From Moorena sp. SIO3I8 (GTDB lineage: Bacteria; Cyanobacteriota; Cyanobacteriia; Cyanobacteriales; Coleofasciculaceae): DNA of 33,309 nucleotides. The translations under genes were made by a program, and so were the position numbers. The notes beneath the pieces were generated by a model. That model was not told where the DNA came from. It ran no database searches and worked only from the letters and a program-made list of their open reading frames with translations. How positions within the stretch are numbered: the stretch's first letter is position 1; each line of letters starts with the position of its first letter. The stretch covers positions 1-33,309 of the forward strand of contig NZ_JAAHHW010000077.1 in NCBI RefSeq assembly GCF_010692325.1, read 5' to 3'. Shown here in pieces: positions 8,182 to 15,372 of the stretch.

Positions 8182-8499
8182 ATGAATGAACCAACTGATC
8201 AACAAATTAACAATCACTCCAATTCCGTAGAGGCAGATGTTCAACCAAAGGTCAGTGTCGAAGAATTCAGTATTAGTGGTAACGACCTGATTGACAAAGT
8301 TAAAGACCTAATTAATCAGGGGAATATTCGCCGAATTATGATCAAAAATGAGCAGGATCGGATTTTGTTGGAGATTCCGCTAACTTTTGGCGTATTAGGA
8401 GGATTTACTGCTATTTTCTTGGCTCCTTGGTTACTCCCCCTGGGAGCGATCGGGGCATTGGCGGCTCGATTGAAAGTAGTGGTAGAACGAAAGGAATAG
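8182..8499 (+). CDS. DUF4342 domain protein (105 aa)
   Basis: A short protein with a polar N-terminus (1-25), a basic/hydrophobic core typical of DUF4342 (VSVEEFSISGNDLIDKVKDL, about 25-44, then IRRIMIKNEQDRILLEIPL) and one or two hydrophobic stretches (about 69-95) that look membrane-embedded, ending in a charged RLKVVVERKE tail. The family is widespread in bacteria and lacks an assigned function. The ATG at 8182 is the first in frame and precedes the family-like region by a sensible distance. It is transcribed away from trpB. Confidence 0.8.
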   Translation: MNEPTDQQINNHSNSVEADVQPKVSVEEFSISGNDLIDKVKDLINQGNIRRIMIKNEQDRILLEIPLTFGVLGGFTAIFLAPWLLPLGAIGALAARLKVVVERKE

Positions 8500-8608
8500 C
8501 AGTCTAGATATCTACGAGATCTACCCTAACCCCTAAACAGGTATGGGACATCCTAGAGAAAGATTGCCCGCGATCGCTAAAAATATCTTAAGATATACTT
8601 AAGATATA

Positions 8609-8720
8609 CCTTGAGCGGTCAACTTTGAGTGATCAGCTTTGAGTGATCAGCTTTGAGTGATCAGCTTTGAGTGATCAGCTTTGAGTGATCAGCTTTGAGT
8701 GATCAGCTTTGAGTGATCAG
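8609..8720. repeat. 14-bp tandem array (CTTTGAGTGATCAG)
   Basis: Seven exact copies from 8623 to 8720, preceded by one diverged copy (8609-8622). Each unit contains the palindrome TGATCA. A 14-bp perfect palindrome, ATATCTTAAGATAT (8583-8596), lies just upstream. The surrounding gap 8500-9004 holds no gene I can support. Confidence 0.92.
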
Positions 8721-8739
8721 CAGTCAGCCAAAAGCCTAT

Positions 8740-8781
8740 AAGTCACCCTGGACAACTAAACTAATTATGCCAGTGTGACTT
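8740..8781. other. 12-bp near-perfect inverted repeat
   Basis: AAGTCACCCTGG (8740-8751) pairs with CCAGTGTGACTT (8770-8781) with one mismatch and an 18-nt loop. No T-tract follows in either direction, so it is not a clear terminator. It lies about 220 bp downstream of the pedR-like gene, which ends at 9005 on the minus strand. Confidence 0.4.
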
Positions 8782-9004
8782 ACATAATCATGGGTTTCTT
8801 GCTCTGTAGCTGGGCGGTTAAGAGAGCCCCTGAGGTGCTGAACTGGTGGCTTGAAAAAATAAAATTAGTTAAACCAACTTAATTAAATAAACCTGAGCAA
8901 AACTGCCTAATCCTAGCATCAAGCCGACTCTCAAAGCTATCAGTTCTGAAAACTATCAGTAAGTAATGATTCAATAATCTCCGGGACTGGATGAGTGATT
9001 GGTA

Positions 9005-9325
9005 TCACTGGGTTTGACCAGGGGCTGGTAAAGGACAGCAATTGACATCATTCAAGCAAACTTTGCCCCACTTTAAGGCCCAACGAACCAAACCAACCCG
9101 GTTATCAGTGCAGGTTTTGGTCAGAATGTTACTGATATGATTATCAACAGTGCGCTTACTGATTGCCAGCTCCTGGGCGATCTCGAGATTGGTTAAACCA
9201 GCCGCTACATGTTCGATGATTTGCAATTCGCGGTAAGACAGAGTTGCGGGAGTCTGGGATTTACCACTAGCCATAAGTAATTTTTCTCTAGTAGATATAC
9301 CTATCTTATCTAATTTTACCGCCAA
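9005..9325 (-). CDS. pedR: Small LuxR-type HTH transcriptional regulator, probable PedR
   Basis: A 106-aa protein that is almost entirely a GerE/LuxR DNA-binding domain (about 28-88): LSYRELQIIEHVAAGLTN, then the recognition helix region AISKRTVDNHISNIL. There is no receiver or ligand domain. The C-terminal part carries Cys72, Cys90 and the pair Cys96/Cys97. Small cyanobacterial LuxR proteins of this form include PedR, whose activity responds to photosynthetic electron flow through a thioredoxin-sensitive cysteine; the assignment rests on size, the HTH and the cysteine-bearing tail and is probable, not certain. Met18 (9272-9274) is an alternative start that would leave an 89-aa protein. It is divergent from the serine hydrolase gene, and a strong palindrome lies just upstream. 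Confidence 0.7.
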   Translation of the reverse strand: MAVKLDKIGISTREKLLMASGKSQTPATLSYRELQIIEHVAAGLTNLEIAQELAISKRTVDNHISNILTKTCTDNRVGLVRWALKWGKVCLNDVNCCPLPAPGQTQ

Positions 9326-9337
9326 TGGTGACCCGCT

Positions 9338-9368
9338 TCACTTAATTTGCCATGGGGAAATTAAGTGA
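9338..9368. promoter_or_regulatory. 11-bp interrupted palindrome upstream of pedR-like gene
   Basis: TCACTTAATTT (9338-9348) and AAATTAAGTGA (9358-9368) are perfectly complementary across a 9-nt centre. It begins 13 bp from the annotated pedR start and lies in the divergent gap with the serine hydrolase. It is a plausible dimer-binding operator (autoregulation) or, if transcribed, a leader hairpin. Confidence 0.5.
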
Positions 9369-9410
9369 TTATCAATAAACAGGACAAGGAGGAGTTGGGG
9401 AAAGGGGAGT

Positions 9411-9464
9411 GGGAGGAGTGTGGGAAGTGTGGGAAGTGTGGGAAGTGTGGGAAGTGTGGGGAGT
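9411..9464. repeat. 10-bp tandem array (GGGAAGTGTG)
   Basis: About five copies of GGGAAGTGTG with a diverged left end, located 56 bp before the serine hydrolase start codon, in the promoter region of that gene. Confidence 0.85.
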
Positions 9465-9519
9465 CAGATGAGCAACTGGCGTCGAAACTTCTGAAATTAA
9501 CATCAATGGAGAGCAACTA

Positions 9520-11220
9520 ATGGAAGGTCTTAGTAATTTTATTAACCAGAGAATGGAAGAGTGGAAAGTCCCAGGGCTGGCTGTCGCTATTGTTCACGAT
9601 AGCGAGATCATCTTTTGTGAAGGCTTTGGTTTTAGGAATGTAGAAAAAGGCTTAAAAGTAACCTCTAAAACCATCTTTCCGATTGGGTCTTGCACTAAAG
9701 CGTTTACCACAATGGCTATGGGCATCTTGGCTCAGCGACGAAAATTAGATTGGGATAAACCAGTTAGACATTATCTGCCCACGTTTAAACTATACGATTC
9801 CTATGCTAGTGAACACATGACTCTCCGTGACCTGGTCACTCATCGTTCTGGCTTACCCGAGCATTTGTTCATGTGGTATAACAGTTCTTTGACTCGTAAA
9901 GAAATAGTTGAGCGCTTACAGTATCTCGAACCTAATCATGAATTGCGGAGTGTCTATCAGTATCAAAATTTGATGTACATGACGGCTGGCTACTTAGTCG
10001 GTCAAATTGCCGAGAGCAGCTGGGAAGAATTTGTTCAGCAGGAAATTTTTAATCCCTTGTCGATGGCAGACAGCAATTTTTCCGTTGTCAAATCCCAGGA
10101 GACTGACGATTTTTCCCTTCCTTATCGAGAGAAAGATGACGTAGTTAAAGCCATCCCATTTCGCAATATCGACGCCATGGGTCCTTCTGGCTCTATTAAT
10201 TCCAATGTTACTGATATGGCGAAGTGGCTTCTACTCCATCAAAACCAGGGAAACTATGAGGATAAGCAGATTATCAACCCTGGTATTCTGACTCAGATGT
10301 ATACACCACAAATCGTGAGGCCGTCATCCCTTGGGTATCCGGAAATCTGGCATTACTCTTATGGATTAGGATGGTACCTCACTGCCTACCGAGGTCATAA
10401 TCACGTTCAGCATGGGGGTTATATTGACGGATTTTATGCCCTGACAACGTTGATGCCTCAAGATAAAATTGGTGTGGTAGTTCTCACCAATCTCGAAGTA
10501 AACCCATTGCGAGAAATTATAACTTATCACATTTGCGATCGCTTGCTCGGTCTCGACGAAGTTCCTTGGAATGAAAGGTATAAGAGTAAGGTTGAGGAAG
10601 CTAAACAAGCGGCTGTTCAAGGCAAACAGAACACCAAACCACAGCCTAAAACTGGCACTCAACCCTCACATCCCCTAGAAGATTACACAGGATATTTTGA
10701 GCATCCCGGATACGGAATAGTTTCCATTGCGCTCAAAGACCAGCAGTTAACGGCAACTTATAATTCCATCGTTTACGAACTAAAACACTACCACTATGAT
10801 AGTTTTGAATTACTATCAGAGGGTTCTGATAATTTTCAACTATTATCATTTTTTAATGACCCCAAAGGAACTATTCAGAGACTGTCCATACCTCTAGAAC
10901 CGACGGTGAAGGATATTGTATTTGAACGAATCCCTGACCAAAGCATTTTAACCACTAGTTTTATGGAAAAATTTGTGGGTGACTATGACATTTATGGTCA
11001 ATCATCTATAACTATCTTGATCAAAGATAATAAACTATTTTTGTCATTAGCTGGTCAGCCAGAGATAGAGTTAGTTCGTTACCAAGGAACCGAATTTTAT
11101 TTTAAGGATGTACCAGGATATAGTATTAACTTCACTACCGATAATGCTGGGGTTGTGACTCAAGCAGTGATTACTCAACCCAATGGCGTATTCACGGCTA
11201 ATAAAAAAGTGTCTACCTAA
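9520..11220 (+). CDS. Beta-lactamase-family serine hydrolase with C-terminal DUF3471-like region
   Basis: A 566-aa class C beta-lactamase/penicillin-binding-protein-fold hydrolase. Catalytic motifs are intact: SxxK as S57-C-T-K60, YxN as Y148-Q-N150, and HGG at 298-300 in place of KTG. The catalytic domain covers about 1-350; a region rich in G and Q (about 355-385) links to a C-terminal beta-rich DUF3471-like part (about 386-560, beginning near LEDYTGYFEHPGYG). No signal peptide is visible, so it is probably cytoplasmic. Such enzymes include esterases, D-aminopeptidases and peptidases; the substrate cannot be read from sequence and it should not be assumed to give antibiotic resistance. The start has GGAG eight bases upstream. 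Confidence 0.9.
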   Translation: MEGLSNFINQRMEEWKVPGLAVAIVHDSEIIFCEGFGFRNVEKGLKVTSKTIFPIGSCTKAFTTMAMGILAQRRKLDWDKPVRHYLPTFKLYDSYASEHMTLRDLVTHRSGLPEHLFMWYNSSLTRKEIVERLQYLEPNHELRSVYQYQNLMYMTAGYLVGQIAESSWEEFVQQEIFNPLSMADSNFSVVKSQETDDFSLPYREKDDVVKAIPFRNIDAMGPSGSINSNVTDMAKWLLLHQNQGNYEDKQIINPGILTQMYTPQIVRPSSLGYPEIWHYSYGLGWYLTAYRGHNHVQHGGYIDGFYALTTLMPQDKIGVVVLTNLEVNPLREIITYHICDRLLGLDEVPWNERYKSKVEEAKQAAVQGKQNTKPQPKTGTQPSHPLEDYTGYFEHPGYGIVSIALKDQQLTATYNSIVYELKHYHYDSFELLSEGSDNFQLLSFFNDPKGTIQRLSIPLEPTVKDIVFERIPDQSILTTSFMEKFVGDYDIYGQSSITILIKDNKLFLSLAGQPEIELVRYQGTEFYFKDVPGYSINFTTDNAGVVTQAVITQPNGVFTANKKVST

Positions 11221-11228
11221 GCTATAGG

Positions 11229-11302
11229 AAAGGGAGTAGGGAGTAGGGAGTAGGGAGTAGGGAGTAGGGAGTAGGGAGTAGGGAGTAGGGAGTAGGGAGT
11301 AG
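11229..11302. repeat. 7-bp tandem array (GGGAGTA)
   Basis: About ten copies of GGGAGTA starting 9 bp after the serine hydrolase stop codon. It is the same unit, in opposite orientation, as the ACTCCCT arrays at 1680-1733 and 12902-12979. Confidence 0.95.
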
Positions 11303-11408
11303 GTAGAATGAAATTGTCTGTACCTCATAAGTACCAGAAATGGTATATATGTATAATAAACCTCTTACAAAATTAGTTTTCTGATCGTGTTTCCGTCAAT
11401 TCTTGTCC

Positions 11409-11469
11409 ACTGTTCCCTGTTCCCTGTTCCCTGTTCCCTGTTCCCTATTCCCGACTTCTGCAAGAAGTC
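11409..11469. repeat. 7-bp array (TTCCCTG) and hairpin just before the MidA-type gene
   Basis: About six copies of TTCCCTG (11409-11450) are followed by a perfect hairpin GACTTCT-GCA-AGAAGTC (11453-11469), which ends two bases before the ATG at 11472. The hairpin could cover the ribosome entry region of the mRNA. The array also creates a spurious in-frame N-terminal extension of the following ORF. Confidence 0.85.
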
Positions 11470-11471
11470 TA

Positions 11472-12731
11472 ATGACTAATTTCTTGAATTCAAACCTTCC
11501 ATCTACTCAACCCCTACCTAAGGTAATTGCTAATCACATTGCTACAGCACCTAACCAGCGAATTACCTTTGCCCAGTACATGGACTTAGCACTATACCAT
11601 CCACAGCTAGGTTACTACGCCAGTGGTGCAGTTAACATTGGTTCATCAGGAGACTTTTTCACCTCACCCCACCTAGGAAAAGACTTCGGGGAGTTACTTG
11701 CTGAACAGTTTGCCCAAATGTGGGATATCCTCGGACAACCTAATCCCTTTACTCTGATGGAAATGGGAGCAGGACAGGGACTCCTAGCAGCAGATGTTCT
11801 AGTTTACTTGCACCAGCACTACCCAGATTGCTATGGTGCCGTAAATTACATCATTGTGGAAAAGGCAACAGCAATGATTGCTCAACAGAAGCAGCTGTTG
11901 TTGAAACTCAACCTACCTAGACTGGACAATGACCAGCCCTCGTTACCTGTGCGGTGGTGTTCTTGGGAAGAAATAGAAGACAATTCCGTGACTGGTTGCT
12001 GTTTCTCTAACGAATTGGTTGATGCGTTACCGGTACATCAAGTTGTGCTGCAAGCAGGAGATCTCAAAGAAATCTATATCGGAACCGTTGATCAGGATGA
12101 CATTAAGTTTGTAGAAGTTTTAGATACCCCTTCTACACCCCAACTGAGAGAGTATTTTGATTTGGTAGGTATTGATTTGTTCTCTGGTTCCTATCCAGAG
12201 GGCTATCGCTCTGAGGTGAATCTAGCAGCACTGGATTGGATTAAAACTGTTGCGAAACGGTTAAACCAGGGGTTTCTCCTAACCATTGATTATGGCTATC
12301 CAGCCCAAAAGTATTATTTGCCAGCCCGTGATCAGGGAACATTACAGTGTTATTATCGCCACCGCCACCATAATAACCCCTATAGTTATATCGGCGAACA
12401 AGACATTACGGCTCATGTGGATTTTACTGCCCTAGAGCGACAAGGAGAGTTATGTGGTTTGGGTAAAGTAGGTTTCACCAAGCAAGGGTTGTTTCTAATG
12501 GCATTGGGATTAGGCGATCGCATAGCTGCCCTTTCTGATCCTAGAGAAAGGGGAAATGCGAAAGCAACAGCACAGGATGTGATCAACATTATGCAGCGTC
12601 GCCAACGGTTACACCAGTTGATCGATCCCACCGGATTGGGTGGCTTTGGGGTTTTAATTCAAAGTAAGGGGTTAACCCCATCAGCAGAAGGGGTGGCTCT
12701 TAAAGGGTTGACCGTACCACCGATCAGCTAA
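11472..12731 (+). CDS. SAM-dependent methyltransferase, MidA/NDUFAF7 (DUF185) family
   Basis: A 419-aa class I methyltransferase of the family whose mitochondrial member (NDUFAF7/MidA) methylates an arginine of complex I subunit NDUFS2. Cyanobacterial members are common; their substrate, perhaps in the related NDH-1 complex, is not established. Visible features: the family N-terminus RITFAQYMDLALYHPQLGYY (30-49), GDFFTSPHLGKDFGELLAEQ (60-79) and the SAM motif EMGAGQG (97-103). The frame stays open upstream to 11403, but those residues come from the TTCCCTG repeat, so the ATG at 11472 is preferred; it gives the usual family N-terminus. No Shine-Dalgarno is visible; a hairpin lies in its place. 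Confidence 0.88.
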   Translation: MTNFLNSNLPSTQPLPKVIANHIATAPNQRITFAQYMDLALYHPQLGYYASGAVNIGSSGDFFTSPHLGKDFGELLAEQFAQMWDILGQPNPFTLMEMGAGQGLLAADVLVYLHQHYPDCYGAVNYIIVEKATAMIAQQKQLLLKLNLPRLDNDQPSLPVRWCSWEEIEDNSVTGCCFSNELVDALPVHQVVLQAGDLKEIYIGTVDQDDIKFVEVLDTPSTPQLREYFDLVGIDLFSGSYPEGYRSEVNLAALDWIKTVAKRLNQGFLLTIDYGYPAQKYYLPARDQGTLQCYYRHRHHNNPYSYIGEQDITAHVDFTALERQGELCGLGKVGFTKQGLFLMALGLGDRIAALSDPRERGNAKATAQDVINIMQRRQRLHQLIDPTGLGGFGVLIQSKGLTPSAEGVALKGLTVPPIS

Positions 12732-12765
12732 TAGCGCTGGGAGCGGGGAATAGGGAAAGAGAGGG

Positions 12766-12979
12766 GAGTGTGGGGAGATGGGGAGATGGGGAGATGGGGA
12801 AATGGGGAGATGGGGAGATGGGGAAATGGGGAGATGGGGAGATTTTTATTAAGGGTAATTATCGGTTCTTGTAGTAATAAGGTAAACAATATTTTTTCCC
12901 AATTCCCTACTCCCTACTCCCTACTCCCTACTCCCTACTCCCTACTCCCTACTCCCTACTCCCTACTCCCTACTCCCTA
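12766..12979. repeat. Two STRR arrays: GGGAGATG (8-mer) and ACTCCCT (7-mer)
   Basis: About nine copies of GGGAGATG (some GGGAAATG) at 12766-12842 and about eleven copies of ACTCCCT at 12902-12979, separated by 60 bp of AT-rich DNA. They fill most of the 398-bp gap between the convergent MidA-type and SDR genes. No gene is present there. Confidence 0.95.
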
Positions 12980-13050
12980 AAATTCAAAATCCTATTTATC
13001 ACAAAAAATTCACACTTGTTTTAGATAGTGTATTTGTTGAATCTTGGCTA

Positions 13051-13076
13051 GAGGCGATTCATGCACCAATCGCCTC
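13051..13076. terminator. Perfect 9-bp hairpin between convergent genes
   Basis: GAGGCGATT (13051-13059), 8-nt loop, AATCGCCTC (13068-13076). It lies 54 bp beyond the 3' end of the SDR gene and downstream of the plus-strand methyltransferase, where a bidirectional terminator would be expected. Flanking T-richness is moderate, so the call is tentative. Confidence 0.5.
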
Positions 13077-13129
13077 GTTCCTTATATTTAGGCTAATTTT
13101 CAGTAAACTCATTCCACCGAGTAATCAGA

Positions 13130-13954
13130 TTAGAAAATTTTTTCTGGATGAATAAACTGGTAACCTGCATCAATTATTTTTTTATTTGACACTCGGGCAT
13201 TGTAAGGTCGGGCTTTAGTAACGGATGAATCCCAGGATACGGGGGGTAAGTTGTGCTGTTTAAATACTTTTTCAAGCAAGTCTTGATAAGTCAGTATTTG
13301 GTCATCTACTAGGTTATAAATCCCTTGAAGTTGGTGAGAACGGACAAATTCTATTGCACCAACTATGTCATCTAGATGAATCCAATTGGTGACTTCTTGA
13401 CCCGAACCCTCACGAGTAGTACCTGCGAATCGACCAAATATTTTGAGTAGTTCCCGCTTCGGACCATAAATTCCTCCCAGACGCAGGATACAAACCTTCA
13501 GATTAGGATTGGATGCTGATAGTAATACCTGCTCAGTTTCTGCCAGAATTTCATAATTGGGACTAGGGGGAGCAATCGGTGATGTTTCGTCTACCCAGCC
13601 TGCCTCTCGATCACCGTAGACAGCATAGCTTCCCGTGTAAATTAGCTGTCGTACCGTAGGAGTGGTTTTGAGCACAGAAACTAAGGTTTGGGCTGTGTCT
13701 AAGTAGGCTTCTTGATAGACCTTGCCATTGGCAGCACCCACAGACAAAAGAATAATCTCCTGGTTTTTCACTACCGATTCGAGACCAATAGGGTCGTTTC
13801 CGTTAACCACAACGACTCGGTCAGCAATTGTTTCTAGTTCTGGGACACGCTCAGGGGTAGTAGTGGTTACTGTAGTTGATAACCCTAACTCTTGATGCCA
13901 AAGGTGAGCAACTGCACTACCAACGTATCCACAACCAATGATTGCTACATTCAT
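13130..13954 (-). CDS. Atypical SDR / NAD-dependent epimerase-dehydratase family protein
   Basis: A 274-aa Rossmann-fold protein of the extended/atypical short-chain dehydrogenase group (YeeZ-like). The nucleotide-binding motif GCGYVG is at 7-12, LIYTGSYAVYGD at 104-115 supplies the strand-4/5 region, and PNYEILAE follows at 132-139. Tyr134 is present but the lysine expected four residues later is Ala138, so the classical YxxxK active site is incomplete; catalysis by the standard mechanism is doubtful and a binding or non-standard role is possible. LRLGGIYGP (158-166) and the C-terminal half resemble NAD-dependent epimerases. It is a single gene, convergent with the methyltransferase and divergent from the 14272 promoter. 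Confidence 0.85.
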   Translation of the reverse strand: MNVAIIGCGYVGSAVAHLWHQELGLSTTVTTTTPERVPELETIADRVVVVNGNDPIGLESVVKNQEIILLSVGAANGKVYQEAYLDTAQTLVSVLKTTPTVRQLIYTGSYAVYGDREAGWVDETSPIAPPSPNYEILAETEQVLLSASNPNLKVCILRLGGIYGPKRELLKIFGRFAGTTREGSGQEVTNWIHLDDIVGAIEFVRSHQLQGIYNLVDDQILTYQDLLEKVFKQHNLPPVSWDSSVTKARPYNARVSNKKIIDAGYQFIHPEKIF

Positions 13955-14065
13955 CGCTCGTATGTTTTAAAATTCGATTATTATAAAAAATCTTACCTTC
14001 GCGCAAGCTTTACCCGGGTGTATCTCAATGCATGAAATTAGGCAAAAATTCCGGCGAAAATTCCC

Positions 14066-14131
14066 GCGCCCGGGCCCCACACTCCCCGCGCCCGGGCCCC
14101 ACACTCCCCGCGCCCGGGCCCCACACTCCCC
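14066..14131. repeat. GC-rich 22-bp tandem repeat, three copies
   Basis: Three exact copies start at 14066, 14088 and 14110. Each unit begins GCGCCCGGGCCCC and ends ACACTCCCC, so it contains the overlapping palindromes CCCGGG and GGGCCC. A degenerate tail of ACACTCC units continues to about 14150. This is a striking GC-rich island in otherwise AT-rich intergenic DNA. Confidence 0.92.
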
Positions 14132-14193
14132 ACACTCCGCACACTCGCGATCTTTTTTACAAATATGAGATGCACCCTACCCCTTGGGTCTTT

Positions 14194-14258
14194 CCTTGAA
14201 AACCCCGTCTTTTTCAAGGGGGGATGAAACGTGAGCGTGTGGGGCGGTTTTAACCGCC
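14194..14258 (+). other. Two hairpins upstream of the 14272 promoter
   Basis: CCTTGAAAA (14194-14202) pairs with TTTTCAAGG (14211-14219), and GGCGGTT (14243-14249) pairs with AACCGCC (14252-14258). Both are perfect. They sit between the GC-rich repeats and the promoter and could insulate or terminate incoming transcription, or be dispersed repeats. Confidence 0.45.
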
Positions 14259-14271
14259 GTGGATAGTTTTC

Positions 14272-14300
14272 TTGACATCTGGGACTAATTGCGTTAAAAT
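14272..14300 (+). promoter_or_regulatory. Strong sigma-70-type promoter with ~490-nt non-coding leader
   Basis: TTGACA (14272-14277), 17-bp spacer, TAAAAT (14295-14300; one mismatch from consensus). Transcription would start near 14307, run through a very A-rich stretch (about 14330-14480) and the structured region at 14481-14760, and reach the 115-aa gene at 14799. Confidence 0.7.
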
Positions 14301-14480
14301 AATCCTGGATTACAGTAAAGTTTTAACAAGAGTAGGAAAGAAAAATTTAGCAAGTAACAAAAGTTAAAAAAAAAATAAGTTAATAAACTAATAAAGTAAT
14401 AAACCAACAAATTAAACCAATAATTTCAAACAATAATTTAAAAATAAGTTAAAAAAAACAATAAGTTATTGCCCAAATCC

Positions 14481-14760
14481 TTCGTCCGTAGAGTAAAGTA
14501 AAAAGTATCGCCAGAGATAGGGTACTACGTAATCCTTGCCTAACAATTTGGTCACCTAGGTCGGCTTAGAAGCAAATAACTAGTTAGCTATCAAAAGCCG
14601 TTTTGAGAAACAAGTTACAGCAGGGAATGCGGAAAACTGGGTCAATAAGACCTAAAACCCTTCGGTAGATTTGCCCTCTAGCTTGGTTGGTATAAACCCG
14701 TCAGGTTATGGCGAGTCTATCAACCTAGAATCTCCGTCCGTTTAGAGCGGAAAATGTCAA
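14481..14760 (+). ncRNA. Structured non-coding region; possible solo omega-RNA / IS200-IS605 right-end relic
   Basis: No frame is coding here, yet base-pairing potential is dense: CGGCTT (14562-14567) with AAGCCG (14595-14600); GGTTGGTA (14685-14692) with TATCAACC (14718-14725), enclosing AACC (14695-14698) with GGTT (14704-14707). The 3' part (14724-14760), with CCTAGAATCTCCGTCCG, a short TCCG/CGGA stem and a terminal TGTCAA, resembles from memory the right ends of cyanobacterial IS200/IS605 (TnpB) elements, which double as the omega-RNA scaffold. No tnpB or tnpA reading frame remains. The resemblance is unchecked; a long structured 5' leader for the downstream gene is the main alternative. 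Confidence 0.4.
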
Positions 14761-14798
14761 GATAGAAAAGTTTAGCTATCAGCAAGCCCCAGGTCTAT

Positions 14799-15146
14799 AT
14801 GGCTCGCTACAATCGTTCCATTAAAATCACTATTTCCCTTGATCGTCTTCTACCGTTACTGATTGAGGTTCTAAAATCCTGCCATTTTGAGATTCTCTAC
14901 GAGAGTGATGACTATATAATGGCAAGAGAGAGTCCGGATAATATATCCTTTACCAAGCTGGTTACAGTGGACGTATTGATTGACAAATCGAAAGCCACTG
15001 AGCAACAAGTGCCCATAAATTTTGTGGTCAAAAATGAAGAGTTACCTCTACAGGTTAATAACCATTGTCGGCAAATGTTTGAGCTACTTCAAGAGGCAGT
15101 TAATAACAATCCCGATTGGCAAATTGTGGAGGAGCTAGCTAGTTAA
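14799..15146 (+). CDS. Conserved cyanobacterial protein of unknown function (115 aa)
   Basis: A small soluble protein, no signal peptide or membrane span. It begins MARYNRSIKITISLDRLL, has a helical amphipathic segment (about 15-30) followed by a beta-rich middle (DYIMARE, LVTVDVLIDK, VPINFVVKN) and a C-terminal helix (about 85-105). Codon use and lack of repeats support a real gene; I recall similar short hypothetical proteins in cyanobacteria but no function. AGG lies six bases before the ATG. The nearest recognisable promoter is at 14272, implying a leader of nearly 500 nt unless an unrecognised promoter is closer. Confidence 0.7.
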   Translation: MARYNRSIKITISLDRLLPLLIEVLKSCHFEILYESDDYIMARESPDNISFTKLVTVDVLIDKSKATEQQVPINFVVKNEELPLQVNNHCRQMFELLQEAVNNNPDWQIVEELAS

Positions 15147-15152
15147 CAAGTA

Positions 15153-15262
15153 AGCAATCAGCAATCAGCAATTAGCAATCAGCAATTAGCAATCAGCAAT
15201 CAGCAATCAGCAATCAGCAATCAGCAATCAGCAATCAGCTATCAGCAATCAGCTATCAGCTA
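15153..15262. repeat. 7-bp tandem array (AGCAATC)
   Basis: About 15 copies of AGCAATC with AGCAATT and AGCTATC variants, starting 7 bp after the stop codon of the 115-aa gene. Confidence 0.95.
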
Positions 15263-15318
15263 TTGAATAGCTTTTGAATAAAAGAGGTTTATTTTAAGCA
15301 CCTCAAGTAGCCTGGCCA

Positions 15319-15346
15319 TTCCCGTAGCGTGGCCAACGGCTAACCG
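15319..15346. repeat. Dispersed palindromic repeat copy
   Basis: TTCCCGTAGCGTGGCC followed by AACGGCTAACCGC. It is a member of the family also present at 236-347, 1042-1116, 18452-18545 and 27101-27128, and is followed by ACCGCTGACCGCTGACC tandem units up to the end of the DUF3084 gene. Confidence 0.65.
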
Positions 15347-15372
15347 CTCACCGCTGACCGCTGACCACCTAG

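Noticed and set aside
8790-8882. 30-codon plus-strand frame (MGFLLCSWAV...) in the 8500-9004 gap
   Set aside because: Hydrophobic start is suggestive of a tiny membrane protein, but there is no ribosome binding site, no recognised family and no promoter.
9520-11220. Antibiotic-resistance beta-lactamase
   Set aside because: It has the fold and SxxK/YxN motifs, but no signal peptide, has HGG instead of KTG and a DUF3471-like tail, as in esterase/peptidase relatives.
11403-11471. Longer N-terminus for the MidA-type methyltransferase
   Set aside because: The extra 23 residues are encoded by TTCCCTG repeats and a hairpin; the family N-terminus begins soon after the ATG at 11472.
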